DNA from: Ochrobactrum sp. Q0168
GTDB taxonomy: Bacteria; Pseudomonadota; Alphaproteobacteria; Rhizobiales; Rhizobiaceae
NCBI RefSeq assembly: GCF_016427605.1
Contig: NZ_JAELXQ010000011.1
Span: 57,464-121,463 of the forward strand
Direction: 5' to 3'
DNA length: 64,000 nt
The notes under the pieces are model-generated. The model saw only the letters and a program-made list of their open reading frames with translations. It did not search any database and was not told where the DNA came from. The position numbers and the translations under genes were made by a program. Below are positions 53,967 to 62,353 of this stretch, piece by piece (within the stretch, counting starts at the first letter, position 1; each line of letters starts with the position of its first letter).

Positions 53967-54713
53967 TTAAATCGAGCGCCCGCCATCCACGTCGAGCGCA
54001 ACCCCCGTGATCATAGAGGCAGCGGGCGAGCAAAGGAAAGCCGCCGCTTCAGCCAGATCATCGGGTTTCAACAGGCGGCCCATCGGGATGGAATCGCGGA
54101 ACTTCTTGCGGATTTCTTCGGTATCCTCACCCATGAACGTGGTGAGCAACGGCGTTTCACCGGCAACCGGGTTCAACGCCACAACGCGAATTTTCGACGG
54201 AGCGAGTTCAATGGCGAGCGCCTTCGTCACCGATACGACCCAGCCCTTGGTGGCATTGTACCAGGCGAGGTTCGGACGCGGACGACCAGCGCCGGTCGAA
54301 GCGACGTTCAGAATAACGCCTTCGCCATTGCTCTTGAAATGCGGAATGAGCTTGCGCGTCATCAAATAGACGCCGCGCACATTGACGCCCAAAATGCGGT
54401 CGAACTCTTCCGGCTCCACCAGTTCGGCATTTTGCGGCTTGTGACCGATGCCGGCATTGTTGATGAGAATATCGACCTTGCCGAATTTCGACAAGGCGGC
54501 TTCCACCGCCGCATCCACATCGGCTTCCTTGGAAATATCGGCGGCCACGGCCAGCGCCGCATCGCCGATTTCGCCTGCGACGCGCTCAGCGCCTGCCTTG
54601 TCGCGGTCGACGATGACAACCTTTGCGCCGCCCTCGGCAAAGCGCTTCGCCATGCCCTCGCCAAACCCCGAACCTGCTCCCGTGATGAGCGCGACCTTAC
54701 CTTCAAGCGACAC
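53967..54713 (-). CDS. SDR family oxidoreductase
   Basis: This 248-residue classical short-chain dehydrogenase has cofactor loop ITGAGSGFGEGMA (residues ~10-22), NNAG, the catalytic Ser in NVASTG, and Tyr-x-x-x-Lys in AWYNATKG. ADISKEADV after the second beta strand with VDRDK suggests NAD preference. It sits between the aldehyde dehydrogenase and transporter genes. It may oxidise an alcohol to the aldehyde used by its neighbour. Confidence 0.9.
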   Translation of the reverse strand: MSLEGKVALITGAGSGFGEGMAKRFAEGGAKVVIVDRDKAGAERVAGEIGDAALAVAADISKEADVDAAVEAALSKFGKVDILINNAGIGHKPQNAELVEPEEFDRILGVNVRGVYLMTRKLIPHFKSNGEGVILNVASTGAGRPRPNLAWYNATKGWVVSVTKALAIELAPSKIRVVALNPVAGETPLLTTFMGEDTEEIRKKFRDSIPMGRLLKPDDLAEAAAFLCSPAASMITGVALDVDGGRSI

Positions 54714-54724
54714 TATGCTTCTCC

Positions 54725-56197
54725 TTAACCGTGATACACGGAGATCGTCTTCAGCGAGGCAAACCCGTAGAGCGCCTCAAAACCCTTTTCGCGGCCATGG
54801 CCGGATTTCTTCACGCCGCCGAAGGGCAGTTCGATACCACCGCCAGCGCCGTAATTATTGATGAAGACCTGACCCGAATGGATGGCCCGCGCCAGGCGGA
54901 ACTGGCGTCCGCCGTCATTGGTCCAGATGCCGCAGACGAGGCCGTATGAAGTCCCATTGGCAATCGCGATGGCTTCTTCCTCGGTATCGAAGGGCAGGAT
55001 GACCTGCACCGGACCAAAGATTTCCTCCTGCGCCAGACGATGATCGGCAGGCACGTCGCGGATCAGCGTCGGCAACACATAGGCCCCACCTTCCGGCGCG
55101 TCTTCCGTCAGCACGCCTTGCGCAGCAATGGCGAGCCCGCTTTCCTTGGCGAGATCAAGATAGCTCTCGACAATCGCCTTCTGGCGCTGCGACACGACCG
55201 GACCGACCGACGGATCAGCACTAGCCGGGCCGACTTTCAGCGCGCGGTAGCGTTCGCTCATGCGCGCCACGACATCTTCATAAATGCTGCGCTCGACGAG
55301 AATGCGCGACGAAGCCGAGCAGGTCTGACCGGCATTTTGGATGCCCGCATTCACCAGAAACGGCAAGGCGCGGTCGAGATCGGCATCGGCGAAAACGATC
55401 TGTGGCGACTTTCCGCCGAGTTCCAGCGTCACCGGCACGGTGTTCTTCGCCGCTGCGGCCTGCACCGCCTCGCCCGTGCGCACCGACCCCGTGAACGAGA
55501 TGTGGTTGACATCGGGATGCTCGGAAAGCGCTGCGCCCGCTTCCGCGCCAAGCCCGGTGACGACATTGAGCGCGCCGACCGGAAGACCGGCCTTTTCGGC
55601 AATACGCGCAAATTCCATAATGGTCAGGCAAGCTTCTTCGGCAGGCTTGACCACGGCGGCATTGCCCATGGCCAGTGCTGCGCCAAGGCTGCGGCCCAGA
55701 ATCTGCATCGGATAGTTCCACGGAATGATATGGCCCGTAACGCCATGCGGCTCATAGATCGACAGAACCGTAAAGCCGTTCTGATAGGGCAACGTGTCGC
55801 CATGCACCTTGTCGGCGGATGCGCCGTAGAATTCGAGATAACGCGCCAGCGCCACCACATCGGCGCGGGCTTGGCTGACCGGCTTGCCAACGTCCTTCGA
55901 TTCCAGATCGGTCAGAAGGTCGATGTTCTTCAACACTTCTTCCGAAATGCGGTGCAGCACGCGGCCGCGCTCCGTTGCGGTCAGCTTGCCCCAATCGCCG
56001 GAAAGCGCCTTGCGGGCAGCCGCCACGGCCTGATCGATATCAGCCTTGGTGCCGCGCGCGATCAGCGCCAGATCGCTGCCATCGGACGGGTTCTTGACGG
56101 TGATATGCTCGCCGGAAGCCGTATCCTGCCACTGACCCGCGATAAAATTGCCATAACGGAGCAAACCCGCTCCTCCCGTCTGATTCTCATGCTTCAT
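54725..56197 (-). CDS. NAD-dependent aldehyde dehydrogenase
   Basis: The 490-residue enzyme has the full family set: PWNYPMQILGRSLGAALA, FTGSVRTGEAVQ, LELGGKSPQIVF and the catalytic Cys in NAGQTCSASSRILVE, then EEIFGPVQVI and PFGGVKKSGHGREKG. The start at 56197 (MKHENQTGG) overlaps the end of the GntR gene by 11 bases. It is probably betaine- or amino-aldehyde-like by general form, but the substrate is not certain. Confidence 0.92.
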   Translation of the reverse strand: MKHENQTGGAGLLRYGNFIAGQWQDTASGEHITVKNPSDGSDLALIARGTKADIDQAVAAARKALSGDWGKLTATERGRVLHRISEEVLKNIDLLTDLESKDVGKPVSQARADVVALARYLEFYGASADKVHGDTLPYQNGFTVLSIYEPHGVTGHIIPWNYPMQILGRSLGAALAMGNAAVVKPAEEACLTIMEFARIAEKAGLPVGALNVVTGLGAEAGAALSEHPDVNHISFTGSVRTGEAVQAAAAKNTVPVTLELGGKSPQIVFADADLDRALPFLVNAGIQNAGQTCSASSRILVERSIYEDVVARMSERYRALKVGPASADPSVGPVVSQRQKAIVESYLDLAKESGLAIAAQGVLTEDAPEGGAYVLPTLIRDVPADHRLAQEEIFGPVQVILPFDTEEEAIAIANGTSYGLVCGIWTNDGGRQFRLARAIHSGQVFINNYGAGGGIELPFGGVKKSGHGREKGFEALYGFASLKTISVYHG

Positions 56198-56867
56198 GTT
56201 GATTCTCCCGGAGAGGCTGTTCCGCCTCCAATCTTGCCGTAGTGGCGCGAATATGCGCCCGCGCCAGCCGCTCAGCCTGTTCGCCATCGCGCGCGGCGAT
56301 GGCCTCAACGATGGCGCCATGCTCGCGGATGGCGTCGCGCGCACGGTCTACCGACAGCGAAAAGGACGGCGCGAAACCCTGCGATGTCATACGCAGCAGC
56401 GGCACAAAAGCAATCAGCGAGGCGTTGCCCGCCGTGTGCATCACCGCCATATGAAAATCGACATTGGACTGGGTATAGGCCTTGGCATCCCATGGATCGA
56501 CCACCGCCGACTGGCCTGCAACATGGGTACGCAGCCGGGCGATATCCGCATCGCTCGCCCGCTCGGCGGCAAAGCGCGCAGCCACACCGTCGAGCACTTC
56601 ACGCACAGCATAGGCATCGATCAGGCGGGTGAGATCGGCGGAGGCGACACGCACCCCGCGGCCCGGCAGATGGATGACCAGCCCGTCACGTTCCAGAACG
56701 CGCAGAGCCTCACGCAAAGGCGTGCGGCTGATGCCGAATTCTGTGGCTATGTGCTCCTGCCGGAGGATCGCGCCCGGCGCATATACGCCCGCATAGATTC
56801 GCTCCCGAAGCGCCTCTGCCACTTCGTCCAGTAACCGGGTCTGACTACGCCATTCATAAGCCGACAA
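56187..56867 (-). CDS. GntR family regulator, FadR/FCD subfamily
   Basis: This 226-residue regulator has an N-terminal winged helix (LREALRVLERDGLV with EFGISRTPLREAL) and a C-terminal FCD ligand domain. FCD metal-site residues look present: the Asp in NVDFHMAV, the His there, and HGAIVEAIAARD. The start is a TTG at 56867 with GGGAGG nine bases before. It heads the leftward cluster and likely represses it until the pathway ligand binds. Confidence 0.9.
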   Translation of the reverse strand: MSAYEWRSQTRLLDEVAEALRERIYAGVYAPGAILRQEHIATEFGISRTPLREALRVLERDGLVIHLPGRGVRVASADLTRLIDAYAVREVLDGVAARFAAERASDADIARLRTHVAGQSAVVDPWDAKAYTQSNVDFHMAVMHTAGNASLIAFVPLLRMTSQGFAPSFSLSVDRARDAIREHGAIVEAIAARDGEQAERLARAHIRATTARLEAEQPLRENQHEA

Positions 56868-56893
56868 TCGAAAAGCCTCCCAACTTTCCGCAA

Positions 56894-56921
56894 ACTATAT
56901 CCTGGATACAAAATCGGTCAA
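56894..56921 (-). promoter_or_regulatory. promoter with embedded operator for the GntR-led cluster
   Basis: On the minus strand TTGACC (56916-56921) and TATAGT (56894-56899) are 16 bases apart. The palindrome TATCC-T-GGATA (56898-56908) overlaps the -10 box, an ideal place for GntR repression. Binding is inferred. Confidence 0.55.
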
Positions 56922-57049
56922 TCCGAATTTCAACGACTTTTCTGAAAAGATTGAAGCCTGTTGACGACTGATAATTCTGGGGGAGCATCCAGAAACTATG
57001 GATTATTTCGGAAGACTATATTTTACGATCCCGCTTCGGGGAATGATCA

Positions 57050-57910
57050 TCAGTTTTCGACGGTTTCTGCCAGTATTCCGGCCAGTTGCCTGATCTGCTC
57101 GGGGCCATGATCCATATGCCGGATGACGATTTCCATCGGCTCGACAGGGGGCAGGCCCGCAAGCTCCGGTACGGCGCGATGGGAAGGCAGCATGACGCGC
57201 GTCGGCAACAGGCTGACGCCAAGTCCCTCCGCCACGGCACTTTGAATACTCACCAGACTGGAACTGGTGAACACCACATGCCACGGCCTGCCGATCCGGT
57301 CGAGCGCCTCCATCATGTCGCTGCGATAAAGCCCGTTCGGCGGAAAGGCGACCAGCGGCAGCGGTTCAAGCCGCGACATCGAAGACACCGGAAAATCCGC
57401 ACTCTCAAGCCAGCTCAAAGGCTCTGGCCAGCGCATCTTGCCGACCGTCTCGCCGCGCTTCTGCTTGACCATGACGAGATCAAAGTCACCTGTCTCGAAC
57501 CCTTTCTGCAAGTCGCGGCTGAGACCGCTTGTCACTTCCAGCTTGATATTCGGATGTTCCCGCATGAATGCAGCCAAGGCAGGCGTGACCAGTCGCGATG
57601 CGAAATCTTCCGGCAGCCCCAGACGAAACACCCTCGCAAGCGCGCTGCCGGTCATGGCGGCGGCGGCTTCATCATGCAGATGCAGCATGCGCCGCGCATA
57701 GCCGAGCAGCTTTTCCCCAGCATCGGTAGGTCGCACATCGCGACGTGCGCGCTCCAGCAGGGGCTGACCCGCCGCCTCTTCCAGCCGCAATATTTTCTGG
57801 CTGATGGTCGATTGCGTCGAGTGCAATTGCTGCGCGGCAACCGTGAAACTCCGGCTGTCGACGACAGCCACAAAGGCCCGCATCAGATCGAGATTGAATA
57901 TAGTATTCAT
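57050..57910 (-). CDS. LysR family regulator
   Basis: The 286-residue regulator has the LysR winged helix (LMRAFVAVVDSRSFTVAAQQLHSTQSTISQKILRLE) and a periplasmic-binding-like effector domain with an LPEDFA segment. It is divergent from the ankyrin-deaminase-MFS unit, 84 bases away, the usual LysR arrangement for its target. The effector is unknown. Confidence 0.92.
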   Translation of the reverse strand: MNTIFNLDLMRAFVAVVDSRSFTVAAQQLHSTQSTISQKILRLEEAAGQPLLERARRDVRPTDAGEKLLGYARRMLHLHDEAAAAMTGSALARVFRLGLPEDFASRLVTPALAAFMREHPNIKLEVTSGLSRDLQKGFETGDFDLVMVKQKRGETVGKMRWPEPLSWLESADFPVSSMSRLEPLPLVAFPPNGLYRSDMMEALDRIGRPWHVVFTSSSLVSIQSAVAEGLGVSLLPTRVMLPSHRAVPELAGLPPVEPMEIVIRHMDHGPEQIRQLAGILAETVEN

Positions 57911-57994
57911 AAATCCACTGAATATCAGTTCAACATTTAATTTTCAAATATAAGCATCAAGCGGTATGAAAGCGATCAACCAAGGAGAGCCGCG

Positions 57995-58684
57995 ATGCGC
58001 CGAACATCATTCAGCTTGATTGCCTTGGCATTGATTGCAGGAGCGATTGTCGTGAGCGAACCCACCTTGCCCGGCCATCAGGCCATCGCACAAACCGAAA
58101 CCGGCCTTATCGAAGCAGCCGGCAGCGGCAATCTCGCCGCCGTGAAGGCCGCCATCAAGGCGGGAGCCAATCTTGAAGCACGCGGCAAGAATGGCGAAAC
58201 AGCCCTGCTCGCCGCCACCCACGCCAATCACATCGATGTCGCACGCGCCTTGATCGAGGCGGGCGCGGATGTGAATGCAAAGGACGCGATCAATGACAGC
58301 CCCTATCTTTATGCAGGCGCGCGCGGTCATCTCGAAATCCTGAAAATGACACTGGCCCACGGCGCTGACCTGAAAAGTACCAACCGCTATGGCGGAACCG
58401 CGTTGATTCCGGCAGCCGAACGCGGCCATGTCGAAACCGTGCGCACGCTGATTGCAGCGGGCGTGAATGTCGATCACGTCAACAAGCTTCACTGGACCGC
58501 CCTGCTGGAAGCCGTCATTCTGGGCGATGGTGGCGAGCGTCATGTCGATATCGTGAAACAGCTGATCGATGCCGGTGCCGATGTGAACCTTGCCGACAAG
58601 GACGGCGTGACGCCATTGCAGCATGCGCGCCAGCGCGGTTTTACGCCGATGGTCGCCCTTCTCGAAAAGGCAGGCGCGAAATGA
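57995..58684 (+). CDS. exported ankyrin-repeat protein
   Basis: This 229-residue protein has a signal peptide (FSLIALALIAGAIVV...) and about five ankyrin repeats (GETALLAATHANHIDVARALIEAG type) that fill the mature part. It is periplasmic and probably a binding scaffold. Its stop overlaps the deaminase start by 4 bases. Confidence 0.88.
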   Translation: MRRTSFSLIALALIAGAIVVSEPTLPGHQAIAQTETGLIEAAGSGNLAAVKAAIKAGANLEARGKNGETALLAATHANHIDVARALIEAGADVNAKDAINDSPYLYAGARGHLEILKMTLAHGADLKSTNRYGGTALIPAAERGHVETVRTLIAAGVNVDHVNKLHWTALLEAVILGDGGERHVDIVKQLIDAGADVNLADKDGVTPLQHARQRGFTPMVALLEKAGAK

Positions 58685-59145
58685 GCACCGACCGCACCTT
58701 TCTCGATCAGGCCATAGCGCTCGCCTTCGATAATGTCGATCAGGGCGGACGTCCGTTCGGCGCCGTGGTGGTCAAGGACGGTGACGTCATTGCCACCGGC
58801 GTCAACCGCATGCAGGCCGACTGCGACCCGACCGCCCATGCCGAATTGCTGGCGCTGCGCGCTGCGGGCAAGGCCCTGCAATCGTCGCGTCTCGACGGTT
58901 GCGCCGTCTATGCCAGTGGCCAGCCCTGCCCCATGTGCTTCGCCGCCATGCGCATGGCGGGCGTCGACAAGATCCTGTTTGCCAATTCCAACGAACAGGC
59001 CGAACCTTACGGCCTGTCCACCGCCAAAATCGCCGCCGAACTGGCCAAGCCAGTCAGCGCGCAGACCGGTATCCGCTTTGAACATCGCCCATCAGAAGAA
59101 GGCGAGCGCCTGCTGCGCGCATGGCAGGATCGCAGCGGCACATAA
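58681..59145 (+). CDS. nucleoside/guanine deaminase, CDA fold
   Basis: This 154-residue zinc deaminase has the zinc motif His-Ala-Glu in TAHAELLAL and the Cys pair in GQPCPMCFAAM. This spacing and the family tail fit guanine deaminase (GuaD-like) or related purine deaminases more than cytidine deaminase. It overlaps the ankyrin gene by 4 bases and precedes the MFS gene by 12, so all three are one operon. Confidence 0.85.
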   Translation: MSTDRTFLDQAIALAFDNVDQGGRPFGAVVVKDGDVIATGVNRMQADCDPTAHAELLALRAAGKALQSSRLDGCAVYASGQPCPMCFAAMRMAGVDKILFANSNEQAEPYGLSTAKIAAELAKPVSAQTGIRFEHRPSEEGERLLRAWQDRSGT

Positions 59146-59157
59146 TAAAGTCTCGTC

Positions 59158-60396
59158 ATGCAGAACAATCATGCCAGCACCGGCGGCAACCAGACCGCAC
59201 CCATTGCTCTTGTCGCGCTCGTCGCGCTGATCGGGTTCAACCTGCGGCCTTTCCTGACGGGACCGGGGCCGGTTCTGTCAGATATTGCCGCCGATACAGG
59301 CATGGGGTTTGGCGCGCTTTCACTCCTGACTTTCCTGCCCATGCTCCTGATGGGGCTTGGCGCATTTATCACGCCGCGCATCCAGTCGCTTTTCGGCACG
59401 CGCCGCAGCATGTTCGCAGCACTCGCAATCCTTGCAGCCGGATCGGCCCTGCGCGGTATCGTGCCGGACGGTCTGTCGCTGATATTCACAGCCATTCTCT
59501 GCGGAGCGGGCGTTGCCATGATACAGGCGCTGATGCCCGGCCTCATCAAGGCCAGATTTCCATCGTCCATCGCCGCGATCACCGGGCTTTATTCCGCAAC
59601 CATCATGGGCGGCGGCGCGCTCGGCGCGCGGCTTGCGCCATGGTTTGCCGGTGCCGCCCATAACTGGCGCTATGCGCTCTCTTTGCTTGCCATTCCAGCC
59701 GTGCTCGCGCTGATCGCGGCCGTGCCGATCCTGAAAGAGGCCCCAAGCACAACAAAAACAGCGCGCCAAAAACCGGGCATCACAGCCACGCTCTTGCGCC
59801 GTCCGCGCACATGGGCACTGATGGCCGCATTCGGCCTCGTCAATGCGGGCTACTCCTCCATGGTCGCCTGGCTTGCACCTTATTATCAGACGCTCGGGCT
59901 TGAAGCCTCGGCAACGGGCAGCCTTGTCGCCGCCATGGCGATTGCGCAGGCCTTGAGCGCGCTTGCCTTGCCCATGCTTGCAAGACGCAGCACCGACCGC
60001 CGCCCATGGCTGCTTTTCAGCCTGTTGATGCAAGCTGTCGGATTTGCCGGGCTTGCCTTTGCGCCGGACATATCGCCGGTCCTGTGGTCGGCAATCTGCG
60101 GCGCGGGTCTCGGCGGCAGTTTCGCGCTTGCCATGATCACCTCGCTCGATCATTTGCCGAAACCGGAGGAAGCGGGCGCTTTGGCCGCCATGATGCAGGG
60201 CGGCGGCTTTCTGATCGCAGCGCTCGGGCCGGTCGCGACAGCGCTCCTCCATAATATCACCGGAGGCTTTGCTGCGGGCTGGATCATGCACCTCTTAACG
60301 GTCGCGGCGATCTGCCCGCTCTATCTGAGCTTCAATCCCCGCCATTATGCGCGGGTGATGAACCTGCCCGTTTCGCCCGCAAACGGCACACAATAG
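59158..60396 (+). CDS. CynX/NimT-type MFS transporter
   Basis: This 412-residue protein has 12 hydrophobic helices and the CynX-group N-terminus (ALIGFNLRPFLTGPGPVLSDI). Family members carry cyanate, nitroimidazoles or other small compounds. It is the third gene of the operon facing the LysR regulator. Its cargo could be the substrate or product of the deaminase, which is inference. Confidence 0.85.
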   Translation: MQNNHASTGGNQTAPIALVALVALIGFNLRPFLTGPGPVLSDIAADTGMGFGALSLLTFLPMLLMGLGAFITPRIQSLFGTRRSMFAALAILAAGSALRGIVPDGLSLIFTAILCGAGVAMIQALMPGLIKARFPSSIAAITGLYSATIMGGGALGARLAPWFAGAAHNWRYALSLLAIPAVLALIAAVPILKEAPSTTKTARQKPGITATLLRRPRTWALMAAFGLVNAGYSSMVAWLAPYYQTLGLEASATGSLVAAMAIAQALSALALPMLARRSTDRRPWLLFSLLMQAVGFAGLAFAPDISPVLWSAICGAGLGGSFALAMITSLDHLPKPEEAGALAAMMQGGGFLIAALGPVATALLHNITGGFAAGWIMHLLTVAAICPLYLSFNPRHYARVMNLPVSPANGTQ

Positions 60397-60515
60397 CGTT
60401 ACCTGACCAATTTATCGGGCAAAAACGATGTTCGGCGGGCAATTTTGAGTTAGATAGCTTGCTCACCTTACCAATCGGGTTAAGGTTGCCGCCATCCCTC
60501 AGACTGGTCAATGAC

Positions 60516-61910
60516 ATGAAGCACGAAACCGTCATCAAGCAAGGCACGTCCGTCGCACCGGACGGATTGCCCAAGCCGAGAATCTATTGGGCATGGGCTA
60601 CCTTGATGGTCGGTTTGACGCTTGCCGTCATTGACGGCACCATTGCCAATGTCGCCTTGCCGACAATCGCCGCCGATTTTTCCGCGGGACCCGCAGCCTC
60701 GATCTGGATCGTCAACGGCTACCAGCTCGCCATCGTCATCAGCCTGTTGCCACTAGCAGCGCTTGGCGAAATATACGGCTATCGCCGCATCTATCTGGCG
60801 GGTGTTTCGCTGTTTACGGTCGCGTCGGTGGCTTGCGTCTTCGCGCGCTCGCTCGAAACGCTGACCCTTGCGCGCGTCGTGCAGGGATTGGGCGCGGCAG
60901 GGCTGATGAGCGTCAACACTGCGCTGTTACGCTATACTGTTCCGCAGGCGAAATTCGGCACAGCCATCGGCCTCAACGCGCTCTTTGTCGCGGTTTCTTC
61001 GACCATCGGACCGACGCTTGCGGGCATCATCCTGTCCTCTCTGACCTGGCCATGGCTCTTCGTCATCAATATCCCGCTCGGTATCGCTGCGGTTGCGATG
61101 GGTCTCCGCACCCTGCCGGAAAATGAACGCTCGGCGCGCAAGTTCGATGTGGTCAGCGCCATACTCAGCGCCCTGACCATCGGCCTTCTGATCACGACCA
61201 TCGACAGCGCGGGCAACGAAATCAGTAAAACTGTCGTTGTGCTGCAAGCTGCGGCCTGTCTCATAGCGGGCATCCTGCTGACGCGCCGCTCGTTGCGCAC
61301 CACAGACCCGCTTCTGCCGCTCGATCTGTTGCGCATTCCGGTATTCACACTCTCGATCTGCACGTCGATCATGTCGTTCCTCGCGCAGATGATGGCCTTC
61401 ATCTCGCTGCCATTCCTGTTCCAGACCGTGTTCGGCTTCGAGCCGATCGAGGTCGGCTTTCTCATGATGCCATGGCCGATTGCGCTGGCATTGGTTGCAC
61501 CATTGTCCGGCAAGCTTTCAGACAAACATTCCCCGGCGATTCTTGGCCTGCTCGGCCTCATCACCTTTGCAGCCGGGCTGGCGCTGGTCGGCATGTTGCC
61601 AGCCCATCCGACGATTGCCGACATCTGCTGGCGCATGGCCATATGCGGCATTGGCTTCGGCCTGTTTCAGGCGCCGAACAACCGCATGATGATCACCTCG
61701 ACGCCGCGCGCACGCTCAGGTGCCGCAAGCGGTATGCTTGGCACAGCCCGTCTGCTCGGCCAGTCGCTGGGTGCGGCCTTCGTGGCGTTCCTGCTGGCGC
61801 AATGGGGCGTGGAAGGCACGCCCTATATCCTGTTCATCGCTTCGGGCTTTGCGCTGTTTGCATCGATAATCAGTTTTTCACGACTTGGCGCCAGTCGTGC
61901 GGGAGCATGA
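60516..61910 (+). CDS. DHA2-type MFS drug efflux transporter (EmrB-like)
   Basis: The 464-residue protein has 12 to 14 hydrophobic helices and the DHA2 motifs LAVIDGTIANVALPTIA in helix 1, ALGEIYGYRRIYLAGV in loop 2-3 and ARVVQGLGAAGLMSVNTALL (R-x-x-Q-G-x-G-A/G). Such proteins pump lipophilic drugs or bile salts out. The ATG at 60516 is chosen; a longer frame begins at 60459. No membrane-fusion partner is adjacent. Confidence 0.88.
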   Translation: MKHETVIKQGTSVAPDGLPKPRIYWAWATLMVGLTLAVIDGTIANVALPTIAADFSAGPAASIWIVNGYQLAIVISLLPLAALGEIYGYRRIYLAGVSLFTVASVACVFARSLETLTLARVVQGLGAAGLMSVNTALLRYTVPQAKFGTAIGLNALFVAVSSTIGPTLAGIILSSLTWPWLFVINIPLGIAAVAMGLRTLPENERSARKFDVVSAILSALTIGLLITTIDSAGNEISKTVVVLQAAACLIAGILLTRRSLRTTDPLLPLDLLRIPVFTLSICTSIMSFLAQMMAFISLPFLFQTVFGFEPIEVGFLMMPWPIALALVAPLSGKLSDKHSPAILGLLGLITFAAGLALVGMLPAHPTIADICWRMAICGIGFGLFQAPNNRMMITSTPRARSGAASGMLGTARLLGQSLGAAFVAFLLAQWGVEGTPYILFIASGFALFASIISFSRLGASRAGA

Positions 61911-62038
61911 TTTCGATCATCCACAGCGATGAAAAATTTCCCGTCGAAAGGCTCGATTTCCCTGTTGCAATCTTTGTTGTGTTGGTTCATATAGCGCGTG
62001 CCTGACGGATTGGTTCTTTATTGGATCGACTGGCGCGA

Positions 62039-62113
62039 GCGGGTGTAGCTCAGGGGTAGAGCACAACCTTGCCAAGGTTGGGGTCGAGGGTTCGAATCCC
62101 TTCGCCCGCTCCA
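62039..62113 (+). tRNA. tRNA-Gly (anticodon GCC)
   Basis: The acceptor GCGGGTG pairs with CGCCCGC (one G-T), then discriminator T and CCA at 62111-62113. The anticodon stem CAACC/GGTTG holds TTGCCAA, anticodon GCC. D and T arms (TTCGAATCC) are standard. Confidence 0.95.
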
Positions 62114-62139
62114 GTTTTCTGCACAGGTTTGTTTTCAAG

Positions 62140-62167
62140 ATCCCGGCATTGTCCGGGATTTTTGCTT
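62140..62167 (+). terminator. intrinsic terminator after tRNA-Gly
   Basis: ATCCCGG (62140-62146) pairs with CCGGGAT (62153-62159), followed by TTTTTGC. Confidence 0.75.
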
Positions 62168-62188
62168 TTGAGCGGTGTGGTTTGCCAC

Positions 62189-62337
62189 TAGAGCGGTTCC
62201 GGTTAAAACGGAATCGTGGAACCGCTCTATCTATTTGTTTTTACGCATTATCCTACGCATCGAAGCGGGATTAGAAATCAGTCCAGTGGACTGATTTCCC
62301 CGCGTAGGCGCTACGCACTTTTGCTGGAAATGCTCTA
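62189..62337. repeat. intergenic palindromic repeat, family B, copy 2 (reverse orientation)
   Basis: It is the reverse complement of copy 1 (12877-12979) in its main blocks: AGAGCGGTTCC, CTATCTATTTGTTTT, ACGCATTATCC and GCGCTACGCACTTTTGCTGGAAATGCTC (in parts). It carries an added hairpin in the middle (GAAATCAGTCCA-GT-GGACTGATTTC) that copy 1 lacks. Confidence 0.75.
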
Positions 62338-62353
62338 ACCACCCACAATAAGC

